DNA of 64,000 nt from Prorocentrum cordatum (GCA_963575745.1 CAUYUJ010014360.1:99772-163771); one strand, 5' to 3'; shown: positions 48,825-61,495, numbered from the stretch's first letter. The notes: generated from the sequence alone by a model not told the origin. Program-made: numbers and translations.

Positions 48825-49487
48825 TGAACCTCCTCTGGCCAGGGCGCGGCGAGGCCCACGAGGCAACAATCGGCATATCCCCTGGGGACAACTGACACAT
48901 GTAGCGCATGCCACTGCTCGGCTTCACGGCGTTCACGGCGGCCCAGGAGGCTCAATAGAGGGCCCAAGAAGCATCCCCTCTTGGGCCCTCTTCGGAGCCT
49001 CTTGCTCCTCCTCCTCCTCCTCTTCATGCTTCCTCCGTCCTATCCTCTTCTTCCTTCCCCCGCGTGTTCCTCGAAGGGTTTCCGCAACGGCTGGGGGAAC
49101 ACAGGCTCCCATAGCTTGGCAGAGCTCTGGCCACCACGTGCGGCCACGTAGGCGATTCCAGCAGGCAGAGGGCGGCGGTGATTCGCCGTAGGCTTCTTCC
49201 ATGCAGGGCTGGAGAGGGAGGATACGCGAGAGAAGACGTGAGAAGCGGAGGAGAGGAGCAGCAACGTGAGCAGCCCAATATTTCCGACGCTGGCAGTGTG
49301 CTCAGTGGCCCTGGTATGTTGAGTCCACAGATGTGCTTCTGGACAACTGGAGATCGATGAGATCATTCTCGTCTCGTCGCCAATGCCCCGATTGGTCCAC
49401 CCATGGCCCGAGTCCTGATAACGGCCCACACGCCAGACACGCGACACGACAGATGGATAGGTATCTTGTCATTCTTGTTTTTTTTTT

Positions 49488-49600
49488 GTTTCTGCTCCTG
49501 CTTCTGCTCCTGCTCCTGCGTCTGCTCCTGCTCCTGCTCCTCCTCCTCTTCTTCCTCCTCCTCCTCCTCCTCCTCCCCCCCTTCCTCCTCCTCCCCCCCT
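49488..49600 (+). repeat. CTGCTC / CTCCTC array
   Basis: CTGCTCCTGCTC hexamers passing into TCC triplets; preceded by T-rich sequence. Confidence 0.85.
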
Positions 49601-50222
49601 CCTCCACGACCAGGTTCGGGCTCGTGCAGCGGCGCCTGGCCTCAGCTCCAACACGCTCGGCTCCGACAACACGCCACCCTTGCCGACTGCGTATGCCAAG
49701 AGAGCCACCAGCCAACGATCTGTGAGAGCTGGCACCCGGCGTCGCGGCGCTGGCCAGGGTGCGAGAAGAGACGCGAGGAGTAGAAAGAGAGAGAGAGGGA
49801 AGGAGAGAGAGAGAGGGAGGAGATGGGATGACAATTGAAGTAGGGGGGGCGGGGGGGGGGGGGGGGCGAACTGGGAGATGAGGGGGGGGGCTTGGAAGCG
49901 CGGGGATGGAAGGAGAGGGGGTGGGACGGTAGGGCAGGGTACGAGGGGAGAACGGACACGAGGAATGGAAGTCGAGGGGTGGATAGGAGAAGCGTGCAGG
50001 GGGGCTGATCGTCGGAGTTGAGACGATGGCGCGATGCCGACGTTCGCGCAACGACGACGGCCTTGGAATGCCCCGTGCTTCGCTAGAAGAGATCGACATC
50101 CGCGTACGGAACACAAACTGAACCAACAGATGGCAACATTGGAGCCTGTAGTGGCCGACCGCCATGTCATCCCAAGGGAGCCAATCACTCTGACTTCCTC
50201 CCAGTGGGCAGAGTTCCGTCTC

Positions 50223-50801
50223 TCATTCACTCACGGAGAAGCAGCGCAGGAGCTGTGAGGAGAAGAAAGGCGAGGAGCCCAGCCTCAAGCACATATGGCT
50301 CAAACCATGCAATGGCCCGCTGTACTTTGCAGTGTGGTGGAGTCCACGTGGTGCGATACTGAAGTGCTGGGCGAGCGCACGGCCTGTGCGACCAGCGCCC
50401 TGTGCGAGACAGGCGCGTTGGAAGTCGAGGCCTGACGGCCCCAACAGAACATGGGCGACCCGACCCACCTCACGCCGTGCACGGGGGAGGGGATAGGAAT
50501 GTAGCCAAACTGTGTGGCCGCAGATGGGCAGGTCGATCGACGGTTTGAAAGGGGGAGGGGCGTCGTGCTTGTCCATCGATTTGGGTTCTGGTGTAGGGAA
50601 TGACAACACGCTGCGGAGGCTTGGAGACGCTTCGATGGCCTCCTTCATATTTTGAAGCGAGACAGCGTCAAAACGCAGCCTGCCAGTGATCATGCAACCC
50701 CGAGGCGGTCCATGACATCCCGCGGAACAGAACGACTCATTTTTGGGGAGGGCGGGCGAACGTAACCAACCCTGTTGTTCGTGGGGGTGAGGGGATGACA
50801 A
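50223..50801 (-). CDS. Hypothetical open frame
   Basis: 192 codons, unrecognised. The central part has balanced composition (MITGRLRFDAVSLQNMKEAI, SVLSFPTPEPKSMDKHDAPP, DLPICGHTVWLHSYPLP). The ends look non-coding. No neighbour supports it and no splice sites could be tested, so it may be a chance frame. Confidence 0.25.
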   Translation of the reverse strand: MSSPHPHEQQGWLRSPALPKNESFCSAGCHGPPRGCMITGRLRFDAVSLQNMKEAIEASPSLRSVLSFPTPEPKSMDKHDAPPPFKPSIDLPICGHTVWLHSYPLPRARREVGRVAHVLLGPSGLDFQRACLAQGAGRTGRALAQHFSIAPRGLHHTAKYSGPLHGLSHMCLRLGSSPFFSSQLLRCFSVSE

Positions 50802-51327
50802 CTAAAATTTGAGGGCAGAAAAACCACCCCGATAATAATCACCCCGGCACGCGAAACCGTTAGTAAACGCACCCAAAGAAGGAATCAAGCAGGGCAGGGC
50901 TGTTTAGTAAACGCCCAAGGCCGTTTAGTAAACGCCAATTGTCCAGTCCGGGTGGCTGGATAAAGTGGAAGTGTCAGACGGTGGCGAGCATGTGGGAGAG
51001 GGTGGTGCGAGGAGCGGGGAAGATAAGGCAGAGCAGCGAGGCGAAATGAGAGAATGGAGAAGGGGACGAGAGGGGAGAGGCAAGCTAGATCCGCGCGCGC
51101 AACCTGCGATATCATACCTCGCATGTCCCTCCAAAAGGTCTCAACCAATGTTCTATCCACAGATTGAGACTCCCTAAACGGCGTTGGTCCTCAACTGTCC
51201 CGTGCAGGAATTAACCTGCCGTTCGCTGTGTAATCTGCCAGTCAGGCCTTTCGTACATTTGAAAGGGAGGGGGAGGAGGCGGGACAGTGTCTAGAGTACA
51301 TCGGATCATGAGGCGGACGAAGAGGAG

Positions 51328-51360
51328 GAGGAGGAGGAGGAGGAGGAGGAGGAGGAGGAA
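51328..51360 (+). repeat. (GGA)n array
   Basis: Short GGA tract. Confidence 0.85.
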
Positions 51361-51544
51361 CACCATGACGACAAAACACAATGAACAACGGGAGGCGGAG
51401 AAACGGAAATTAGGGTGGCCAAACACAACAGAAAGATAGCGCCCTCCCGGACGACGAGCGCAGCGCATCGGTGCTGGCATGCGGCCACTGCTGGAACGGG
51501 GATGCCAAGTTTGTAGACAAGCCTACGACGTTGCCATCAAAAAC

Positions 51545-52640
51545 ATGCGTACGCACACACCCACGCACACAGACACACACGCACACAGACACGCGGACAC
51601 ACACACACACCATACACCATACACAACACACGACACACGCACACGCACAAAGACACGCACACGTATACGCACACGCACACGAACGCGCATGCGCACACGC
51701 GCACACGCACGCGCACTCGTGCACGCACACGCGCACAAACGCACGCGCACGCGCACACGCACGCGCACACGCGCACGCGCACACGCGCACACGCACACGC
51801 GAACACGCGCACACGCACACACGCACACACGCACACACGTACACACGCACACGCGCACTCGCGCACACGCGCACACGCGCACACGCACACACGCGCACAC
51901 GCGCACACGCACGCACGCACACACGCGCACACGCGCACACGTACACACGCACACACGCACACACGCAGGCACGCACGCGCGCACTCACACGCACACACAC
52001 GCACACACACACACACGGGCACACGCGCACACGCACATACGCACACACGCACACACGCAGGCCCGCACGCGCGCACGCACACGCACACACACACACACAC
52101 ACGCACACACAGACACACACGCGCACACGGACACGCGCACACGCAGACACGCAAACACGCCGACACGCAGACACAAACACCAGACACACACCCACACACA
52201 GACACACAGACATACAGAGACACACAGAGACACACACACACAGACACACACAGGCACACACACAGACACTCACAGACACACACACACAGACACACAGACA
52301 CACACACACAGAGACACACACACAGACACACAAATAATGCAGAGACACACAGAGACACAACAAGACATATACAGAGACAGACACAGAGACAGACACAGAG
52401 ATAGATACAGAGACAGACACAGAGACACACACACACAGACATATACAGAGACAGACACAGAGACATACACAGAGACAGACACAGAGACAGAAACAGAGAC
52501 AGACACAGAGATAGACACAGAGACAGACACAGAGACAGCAACAGAGACAGACACAAAGGCAGACACACACACACACAAGCACACACACAAACACATAATA
52601 ACACACAAACGCACGCAAACATAATCACACACTCAAACAC
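51545..52640 (+). repeat. Kilobase CA / CACG array passing into ACAGAGACAC
   Basis: 51,545-52,200 is almost purely alternating purine-pyrimidine (ACACGC, GCGCAC, CACACA). 52,200-52,560 is ACAGACACAGAGAC repeats, then ACAC again. The Thr/His and Cys/Val frames of up to about 475 codons through it are artefacts of the dinucleotide. Confidence 0.95.
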
Positions 52641-52689
52641 ACAGACAAACACAAACACAAGCACACACACAACCACAAACACGCACGCA

Positions 52690-54990
52690 GAGGAAATACC
52701 ATGTGTGACATCCAAGGAGAGGGAGAGAGAGATAAAGAGAGAGAAAACACACACACACACATACACGCGGGAACCATCAGTGGCGCTCGGCACCGGCTGG
52801 AGGTCCGAGCGGGCTGGGCGGGGCGGCGCCAGCCCCAAGTGATGCGTCGCTCTCGCCTTGCCCCCAACCGAGGTGGGCTCTATCCGGAACTCCACGGCGC
52901 TCGACTGGGGGCCCGCCTCGCAAGGCGCGCTGGCGGAGGGCGAACCGAAGGGGAGCGCGTCCACTCGCTGCTCGTCGCCGCTTTTCCTGCTCCTGAAGCC
53001 ACTGCTCCTCTTTCTCCTCCGCCTTCTCCTGCTTCACCTTCTTCTGATACGTCGGACCGGTGCTCGTCGGCCAGCCCTGTCGTCATGGCATGTGGCACGT
53101 GCCACGCCGACGCCTGGAGCTGCATCGGTGGCACGAAGGGGCAATCATCATTCGAATGGAGCCGGGGGCGGTAACTGTTACAATCGTTCTTTTCCGCCCT
53201 TCTCACCCCTTATACAATACCTGTAGTTCCTGCCTCCGTGAATCCCACCTAGCCGTGGCCTGTTCAAAACGCATATACGGATTGCGTCGCGGTCAGGCAG
53301 GCAACGTCGCTTCCGTTGCATTTCATTGTACGCGGCCGCATCATAAAACATATCTGGTTCCAGCGACGGCAATTACAAATGGTAGCGTCCATGGTTCTTT
53401 GTCAGTTCCTCTGCGCGTGCCATGATCGCGCATCCGCACAACACCGAACGTATTCGGGCAACTGCTGCCCGTCATGATGGCGCGGCCACGCCGGGGTGGT
53501 GCGGGGACCGCTCCCCACCCCCCCTTCGAGGAGGAGGAGGAGGATGACGTACTCCTTTTTCATGAGTTTTTATAGTAACGAATATTATATATATACATAA
53601 ATAAGTAAAAAAGCAAAATACATTGGTATTTCGATGTGGTCGCCAATCGGTTTCAATAGCAAACGATGTGGTTGTTTTTATTTGGATAGTCTGTAAGCTT
53701 AATTTAAGTGCTCGGGGCCTCCCCTTAAACTTAAGTGGCCACCAAGAGGCACCGAACTCTCCTCTTCACGTTCCCTTCCCCATCCTTCTCTGCTTTCCAT
53801 ATCAACGCATCAGTCATTAACGTGGCGACGAGGGCGAGAATGGAGCGCAGAGGTTCCTCGGGCAAGGAGAAGACAGTCCAACGTCGAGTGCACTACGCTT
53901 CCAATTTAGACGCTGCGTCAATTCCGCAAGCCTGCAATGCATGCGCGTCGCCCGAAAGGGTCCTTTTCGAGGCGCTGGGCGATTGCATTACCCCCCGAGC
54001 GCGTGCCCGAACGCACTCATGCGCGATAAGCAATAGCATGGCGTAGCGCCTCATATCATATCATAGCATTCAGGTTCAAGTCGCCATGGGGGGGGACCCT
54101 CCTTCCTCCCGGGTGCCATCGTGGGCCCGTTATGAGTGTCAGCATGGGATTCCTCATATAGGGGACCTAACACCCCCCGAAAGCTTTTGTACAGTGGGAT
54201 CGTACTGCGTACAACAAGGGGCAATGGGTGAAGTTGGCGAGAAACTATTTCCGTTTTGATTACGAGCCGACCATCGACGCAGACATGTTAGCACAGAAAG
54301 TTCATGCCTACTGCAGCGATTGGGACAAACACAACAAATAGCTGCAGACGTGGTGAGGAAGGTCCACGGGGGGAAAAAAAAACAAGTGTTGCCGCATCGC
54401 ACGTGGGGGGTGCCCAAACGATTCCATTGGCTGCTTCGTCCAAGCCCGCGCGCCCGCGTGCCGCAGTGATCAGTGGTTGTATTTCTCGCGAACTGCGAGC
54501 TCAATTGTTCAAGCTATCACGGGCGTGTCGTTTGTTTCGCTTCCGCGCGCGGGCCCCGCGGCGCACTTGCAGATGTCGGGGCGCGGCGGTGGTGCGTGCG
54601 ACGCATGCGCCGCCGCCGCGCCCCGACGTCCGCAAGTCTCTTAGGATGAGCGGTGACCTGCCTTCATTGCCTCACTTACATAGTCTGCGTCAGTGCCTCT
54701 CATGGATTTCGGATTCGTGGCCTCGCGCGCTCAATCGACGCCGGAGGAGCGCCCGGGGGGGAGACGTGGGGGGGGGGGAGTGACGCAGCTGGTGAGACTG
54801 GGCAATGAGAGTAAGGATCATGGCCTAGCCGCCGCGTGACGTTTCGAAGACTGCATGGCGCATCCCCCATCAAAACGACGAAGCAGAAGTTGGAGGAAGG
54901 AGGGGCGGAGAGGAAGAGGTCCAGGAGGGAGGTGGAGGAGGAAAAAAGATTTTGCAACAATGTTTCGGCCGAGACAGCCGATTAGCTGCG
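52690..54990. other. Interval without recognised gene
   Basis: Mixed sequence with an AT-rich island at 53,575-53,710 (ATTATATATATACATAAATA) inside GC-rich DNA. At 53,699-53,755 a TTAATTTAAGTGCTCGGGGC motif is repeated in inverted form near 59,753-59,788. Confidence 0.5.
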
Positions 54991-54993
54991 CTG

Positions 54994-55560
54994 TCAGCTA
55001 CGGCCTGGCGCCGCGGCGGGCCCCGCCTCAGTGGCGTCGTCGTCGCTGCCAGCCTTGTCGTCCCACGGGCCCACCGCATCTTCGTCGTCGGGATTGTCCG
55101 CCAGCCGCTGCAGAACCTTGATCTGGACCAGCGTCGCCGCGACTTGGTTCCACTGCGCTTCTAGCCCGGCTATCAGCCTGATCCGCGACCGCCAAGACGC
55201 TGGCGGCAAAATGCGGAGCGGAGCAGCGTAATGCGCGCCGTGCGCAAGCAAGCCCTTCTGGGTGTTGAAGACCTCGATGTGGCGCCGAGTCAGCACGTGC
55301 GTCGTCATCTTGACCATGGCGCTTACGCCGTTGATGGTGATGACCGAGTCCTTCGCCACCAAATGCGCCCTGTTGATTTCCTGGTGGATCCTCGTGGCTT
55401 GATCCACAACGTCGCCGTCGTCGGCCGTCGGCTGGGGCCCGGACGCATTGGCCGCGTCGGCTGGGGCCGTTGGCGGCGATGGCGTCGGCTGCCTCGTCGG
55501 CGGCCGCCTCGTCGGCAGTGTCGAGCGGGAGGTGCAAGGCCCGCCGCGGGGCCCGACCAC
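54994..55560 (-). CDS. Hypothetical open frame
   Basis: 188 codons, unrecognised. After a low-complexity N-terminus it reads like protein: VDQATRIHQEINRAHLVAKD, VITINGVSAMVKMTTHVLT, WRSRIRLIAGLEAQWNQVAA, LVQIKVLQRLADNPDDEDAV. Another frame just upstream (MTEAFRAAQMAFDTTWSGP) may be its true N-terminus, joined by an intron or separated by a frameshift. Confidence 0.4.
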   Translation of the reverse strand: MVGPRGGPCTSRSTLPTRRPPTRQPTPSPPTAPADAANASGPQPTADDGDVVDQATRIHQEINRAHLVAKDSVITINGVSAMVKMTTHVLTRRHIEVFNTQKGLLAHGAHYAAPLRILPPASWRSRIRLIAGLEAQWNQVAATLVQIKVLQRLADNPDDEDAVGPWDDKAGSDDDATEAGPAAAPGRS

Positions 55561-56814
55561 GTGGTATCGAATGCCATCTGCGCCGCGCGAAATGCCTCAG
55601 TCATGGGACGGCCCGTTCATGTTAGTAAACTTGTGTGGGGCACGCTCAAATTGAATCAGCAACTGGCTACGGAGGAGGAGAAGGAGGATGAGACTGGCGT
55701 GGCCGAAGCAGCCAGTGGCCCGTCCACGCCCGAGTTGGGGTGGCCAGGGGCGCGTGGGGGCAGGTATTGGTGATGGCCCATTCAAAGCATGGGGAGAAGG
55801 GCCCATTTGCCCGTTCGTGCTTGAGACCTCGAACCTCGGCACGTCGAAGGGAATCCAAGCCGTGGGCGCAAGGGCGCCAAGAGGCCGCCGCGAGGAGGGG
55901 GAGCGCGAGGAGGAAAGGGGGAGGAGGCGGAGGAGGGGGGGGAAGGAGGAGTTGAAGGAGCAGGAGGAGTGGGAGTGGACCACCAATGATATTTCGCATC
56001 TCAGGGGAGGGGAGGAGGGATGGGAGGGGCACAGGGAGGCATGATGGAAGGAGAAGTCGAGACGGAGGAATGAGAGAGCGAAAATGGCGGCTGCGATGGC
56101 GATGTTTTTTTCCTCAATGCTGCGGCCGAAGCAGCCGATGCGTCGACTCCCAACGCGCGTGCGCATTCCGCCGTGTCGCGGGTCAGCCACGGCGCGGATT
56201 CCAAAAGGGGTCGATCAGCTTACGCCGTGACAGTGCTCCGGGAGGGGCACGAACCTAGGCTCATGCCGCCGCCATTTGTAGGTGGTCTGGCTCTGCGTAA
56301 CTACCGTTCGCGTCAGCAGCATCTGCGTCGGCGCCGTTGGCGTCGGCGTCGGTGTCGTCGCTGTCGGCGTCGGCGCCGCTGCGTGGATGGTCGCGGCGTC
56401 AGTCGGCGTCGAAAGTCGCGGGCGCAGCCGCTCCCGGAGCCATATCGCAATCGCGTTCTGGACCGCGCCGCCAACCTTTTGAGCTGGAATGGGCGGGTGA
56501 ATGGCGATGAGGAGTGCGTGGATTATCATTGGGCCAACCATTGGGGCCGCGATGGATGGTTGACTGCCGATGGTGATGTTTTGGGTTATCGGTGGGGCCG
56601 TCTCGGAGCCACGTTGGGCCATCTTGTGCGATCCGACCGCGGAGGATCAAGGGCCGGCTGATGGGGGAAGGGACGGCCCCCCAACCGAGTTGGTTGTCGC
56701 TCAACTGTCAGAGGACTGGCGGAACGCCGCCAGTCGTCTATCGATTTTCGCAAGCGTCGTGGAGGGAGGAGATGGCGGTTGAAAGGGAGGGTGTAGGAGG
56801 GGTGGGGAATGCGG

Positions 56815-56866
56815 AGGAGGAGGAGGAGGGGGAGGAGGAGGAGGAGGAGGAGGAGGAGGAGGAGTA
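56815..56866 (+). repeat. (GGA)n array
   Basis: GGA triplets ending at a TAA. Confidence 0.9.
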
Positions 56867-57163
56867 ATTATGCTTTGTTTTCCTTCACGCTCCAGGAGCC
56901 GCGGCCGAAGCAACCGCAAATCAATCATGGGTCCGCGGCGGCCTCGGCTGGCGAGAGGCGCCAGTGGATCATCGGTCCGTGGGCGCCTCGGCTGGCACTG
57001 GACAAAAGCACCGTCTTCCTCCGCCTCCCCCATCCCCGAGTTCCCATCCCCCCCCTTCTTCCCCCCCTCCTCATTCATTATCGTCGTCATTCGCCCAGCC
57101 GACCTCCGTGGCCCAGACCCAGAATTGAACCACCCATTAATATCCTCCACTACCCACGGGAAC

Positions 57164-57754
57164 ATGTCGGGCACGTCTCTACTCTCAGCGACCCTCCGAC
57201 GAGCAGCTGCTTCGGCTCGAAGGTTTCGGCGCCTCTGCGCCGCTGAGGTTATGCGCTCAAGGCTGATGCGGTCTTGCAGCGCTTGCAACGCTGAGGCTCC
57301 GAGCCATCTCATCTCCACGGATGACATCAGCGCTGATGTCATATACTGGCAGGACACCGCGCCCTCCGCAGGGCCAGCGGTGCTACTTGGCAAGGCGACG
57401 CTTCGCCCGAACCGCACGTCGTCCTTGCTGCGCAAGCTTTCAGAGATGCTTGAGCAGGACAAGATGCTGCTGGCCCACCAAGCCAATCAACTGGCGGATC
57501 ACAAACTCTCGCTGCGTATCCACCATAACGACCCGCACATTCTGGAGCGCGGGGTCGTCAAGAAGTGGCGCGCGCAGATCCTCGCCCACCTCGACTCCCA
57601 GATCGAGGCGGTGCGCAAGTTCGAGGCGGCGCTAATCACGATGCAGAGCGCGGTCGCGGGCCTTTCGCCGCAGGTCATGGGGCCGTTCCCATCGAGCAGC
57701 GACGTGCTCGGTCTGAGCTACGGGGAGTGCGCGCCAGTCGAGCCATGCGAATAG
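57164..57754 (+). CDS. Hypothetical open frame
   Basis: 196 residues from the ATG at 57,164 (MSGTSLLSATLRRAAASAR). It is basic at first, then helical: LRKLSEMLEQDKMLLAHQAN, DHKLSLRIHHNDPHILERGV, AQILAHLDSQIEAVRKFEAA, ending with TAG. It is unrecognised; the composition and helical pattern suggest a real protein or an exon. The start was chosen because upstream sequence is Pro/Arg-rich and non-protein-like. Confidence 0.42.
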   Translation: MSGTSLLSATLRRAAASARRFRRLCAAEVMRSRLMRSCSACNAEAPSHLISTDDISADVIYWQDTAPSAGPAVLLGKATLRPNRTSSLLRKLSEMLEQDKMLLAHQANQLADHKLSLRIHHNDPHILERGVVKKWRAQILAHLDSQIEAVRKFEAALITMQSAVAGLSPQVMGPFPSSSDVLGLSYGECAPVEPCE

Positions 57755-57999
57755 GCCTTGGGACCTGCTCTTCGACTGCTTCGGCCGCGACGGAATCGGT
57801 AATGATTCGCGCGCCGCAGCAGGATCTGCCGCAGCTCAGAGCCTAGCGTGAAGTCAAACAACGCCATCGTCGTCGCCAGTCCTGTTTCCTCTCCAATCCA
57901 TCCCTCCCCCTTGCCTCCTGCCCCTCCCGCCCCGGGGGCGCGCGGCGGCGGCCAGTGGCCGGGCCGGCCGCTGGGGGGGGGGTGGCTTGGCAGAGGCAG

Positions 58000-60150
58000 C
58001 CAATGATCCATAGAGGGGGGCGCTCTGGAATTATGAGGATGTCCCGAGCGAAACATCTGTTTTGTATACGTTTGTTGAGGCTGTCTCAAGCGAGATGTTG
58101 GTTGTGCAAAGTTGGGGGGCGTCTGGGGCAGGGGCTTCGTGGGCGGCCGGAACTCATGGGATGTCTCAAGCGAAATGCTCGCATTCACGTGCCCAGGTCG
58201 CCCAGTGGGCATCGAACTAGGGGGGGGGGGGGGGGCTTGGCCGAGGCAGCCATCATTGCCGCGGAGATCTGCCAACGACTCTCTAGGTCGAGAAACCGCT
58301 GCATCGAAGCGATGGCGATGAGGAGGGAGGGATGGAGGATGGATGAGCGGGGGGGGGGACCTTCGGCCGCGGCTGCTTCGGCCATCTGGAGGCCAAGGCT
58401 TCTTCGGTCGTGGCTGCTTCGGTCATGCTTCGTTCATCGATCCCCGCCGCATTCGTCGGGGCTCAGATCTCTTCAAGCCTCCAAAGACGTCCGCCCGTGA
58501 GGGGTCGCGCGCTCGGCACCCGGGGGCCCTGAGTCAGCCGCTGTGGCGGCCACAGACTTCGACCTTGAGTGGGTGGACTCCACCGCCAACGTGCGGCGCC
58601 CCAGAGGAGGGGGAGGGAAGGGGAGGGAGGGATGGGGGCGAGGGAGGGAGGGAGGCGATGAGACAAGCTAGGTGCAATCGCGTCGTCTGACATCCTACTC
58701 CTCCCTCCCACCCCTGCCCATTGCGCTACTTCATTGTCCTGGGGGGAGAGCCCCGCGACCCCCCGAAGGCACCCTGGGGCCCCAGGGGAATGGGCGGGAG
58801 GGGGGAGGTACGGCTATTCCGAGACCACCCGGATTCACAATGGCGTGGCCCACGAAGTACGACGACCTGCGGCAGGGCATTCCAGTGCGCCATTGTCGTC
58901 GCCCTTGTCGGTCGTCCTCGTCGGTCGGCTGCTTCGGCCGTGCAGGTGCGTTGGACGTGCCGGGTCGTCGTGCCGCGCAGGCACAAGCTGACGGGGTGGA
59001 AGGAGGCCGCCATGGGAGGGAGGAGAATGGGAGGAGGGCGGGAGGGAGGGATGGGCCCTGGCAGATGAACGCCGATCCTCCTCCGAGGCCCATCCCTCCC
59101 TCCCGCCCTCCCTCCACTCCCGAAAGGTCGGGTGCTGGAAATACATCGCGGACGAATCCTTCAACCCGTGGTGGAAGGGGACCTGGTGGAAGCCTGCTAA
59201 GCAGGCGGGCGCGATTCCAGGAGGGAGCTCGTCGTCGGCGCGGGCACCGAGCGGCGGCTACAGCCCCTTCTGATGGGGCCCGGGCGCATCGAGCGGCGCA
59301 ATCGGCTGTTTCGGCTGTTTTTTCCTACTAAGCCTCGGTAGTCGCCCTTCGAGGTGGTTCTAAGCACCTCCCTCCTAGTGTCCCTTTTCCTCTCCGCCCC
59401 CCTGCAATTTGACGCAGTGCAACCTGTGGGTACGTTGGGGTAGCCGTGGGGGGAGGCTCATAATTCACGTGAAAGATGTGCATACATTACAGGCTTGCGG
59501 AATCAATGCAGCTCCGCCCTATTGTCATCCATGTTGTGCATGCAGCAGCGATGATATCCATGCACCCGCACCGCTACCACTTGTTTATGTATTATGTGCG
59601 CTTGCCGAATGGCAGCCTCAAATAACCTCAGCATCCTATCATCACCACCATCGCCATCTATTTAATGTAATGATGCGTTGATAGGAAAGTATACGAGGAG
59701 GGGGCAGGCAGACGAGGAGGAGGATTCGGACACTCTCGTGGGCCTTTGGGGGACAACTTAAATTCAAGGGGAGGTCCCGAGCAACCCGATCAACTACGCC
59801 AACAAGTTACTTACAACATCCAACAACATGCAACTGTGCGCGACGCCGTGGGGCTTTAGATTGGCGGCGGCGCGCGCCGTCGAAACATCGACAAACCCGT
59901 GAGGAGGTGGAAGATGAGCTGCTGCATGCGATGAAACGTTCTTGTTTATGTTGGTATTCTATGCTATTATATGCTGTGCCGTGCTATGTAATGCTAGCGC
60001 ATGATGTTGTTACTACGCATGAGTGTGCTCGGGCGCGCGCCTCGGGGTTAATTTGATCGCTCGGGGCCTCGAAGGGGAGACGGCGACGCCCGAGCTAGAA
60101 AAATTACCCCAAGCAAAACCAAACACCAAAGCTTAAACAATAGTTACTCA
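58000..60150. other. Interval without recognised gene
   Basis: Contains several GGCTGCTTCGGCC motifs (58,370-58,420, 58,930, 59,307), GGGAGGGAGG runs and a motif like the 138-bp satellite (ATGTCTCAAGCGAAA, about 58,160). No supported coding sequence. Confidence 0.45.
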
Positions 60151-60169
60151 TGGACATGAGCAAGAAGAG

Positions 60170-60245
60170 GAGGAGAAGCAGGAGGAGGAGGAGGAGGGGG
60201 AGGAGGAGGAGGGGAGAGAGGAGGAGGAGGAGGAGGAGGAGGAGG
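60170..60245 (+). repeat. (GGA)n array
   Basis: GGAGGAGGAGG with GGGGA interruptions. Confidence 0.85.
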
Positions 60246-60649
60246 AGAGGGGCACGTCGACGCTGCCGGCGCGGCCCGCCCGCCGGCAAGCGCGGCCCGG
60301 CGCGCCTGCGGCTGCACCTCCGCCAGCGCGGCCCGCCCGCCGTCCGCCACCTGCCCGCGGGCAGAGCCGCCCGACCCTCTCTCTCGGGCGGCGCCCCGCA
60401 GGGCGGCGCGCGAGGGGGGCCCGGGAGCCCAGCGTCGAATCGATGCGTCGGACCGGCGATCGCAGCGAGTCGGGTCGGCGGAGAGACCTCGGCGGCCAGG
60501 CGGGGAGCAGCCGGGCCGGCGGAGCTCGGCAGGCCCTCGGCGCCTCCGCGGAGAACCGGCGTCCATGACAACTCGGAATCCGAAGTCGAAGCGGAATCGG
60601 GACCGGAATCGATCCGATCGACACCGAACCAGATCGAGTCGGACGAGTC

Positions 60650-60650
<1 letters not shown>

Positions 60651-60698
<48 letters not shown>
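60651..60698 (+). repeat. T48 homopolymer
   Basis: 48 consecutive T in a GC-rich context, followed by GTTTTTGGTTTGTTGG. It could be the poly(A) tail of a minus-strand retroposed sequence lying at higher coordinates, but no gene is recognisable there. Confidence 0.9.
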
Positions 60699-60699
<1 letters not shown>

Positions 60700-61369
60700 T
60701 TTTTGGTTTGTTGGCCTCAACGGCGACTCCGCATAACTCCAAACAGACGGCACCTGTGGGAAACACAGTCTGCAGCGCGGGCATGCGAGAGGCTCCTGGG
60801 GAGGTGGGCTTTTGAGAAGTCGGCGGGGCTTCCAAGAAGGCATATGGGGGTCCTCTCAGAAGCCGCGAGGCCCCTCCGCCTTGGCAGTAAGCCGATCCCC
60901 CCCCCGCGCCACCCCCCTCATTAGGGAGCCCACAAAGGACGTACGAGCTCAGCTATGTACATGAACACGGCCCCTCGATCCGCGAGACCGGCCGCGTTAT
61001 ACGAACATTTGCGCAATGCGGACTCTCGAAACCAGCGTGGATTCATGTACATGTGCGTCCTTCTTTCGCCACCCCCTTCGTGGGAGCCGCCACCCCGCAC
61101 CTCCGCCGACACCTTTGGGCGTTGTGTGCGGGCTCGGATCGGAGGATGGGCGCAGCGTCCGAGCGGCCACACGGAGCACGGACAGCCGACCTCCCCCCCT
61201 CCTTCCCTCGACCCTCCCACCCGTCCACCAGCTTCTCCGCCCCCTCCGCCCTCCATCCCCGCCCCGTCGCCTGCCTCGCCTGCAGCTGGCGCCCGAGGTG
61301 CTGCTACAGCCGTTCCTCCTCTTCCTCTCCGTTTCCTCCCCTTCCTGCTCACTCGTTTTGCTCCGCCCC

Positions 61370-61495
61370 CTCCTCCTCCTCCTCCTCCTCGTTCCTCCTC
61401 TTCCTGCTCCTCCTTTTCCTGCTCCTCCTCTTCCTGCTCCTCCTCCTCCTGCTCTCCGTTTCCTCCTCTTCCTGCTCCTCCTCCTCCTGCTCTTG
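61370..61495 (+). repeat. TCC / CTGCTCCTCC array
   Basis: TCCTCC with recurring CTTCCTGCTCC. Confidence 0.85.

Noticed and set aside
51479-52964. Long Thr/His and Cys/Val frames (up to about 475 codons) in the CA array
   Set aside because: Dinucleotide repeats give open frames in several registers at once; there is no start context or complexity.
56870-57163. N-terminal extension of the 57,164 frame
   Set aside because: Upstream codons are Pro/Arg/Ser-rich and follow a GGA array; the first plausible ATG is at 57,164.
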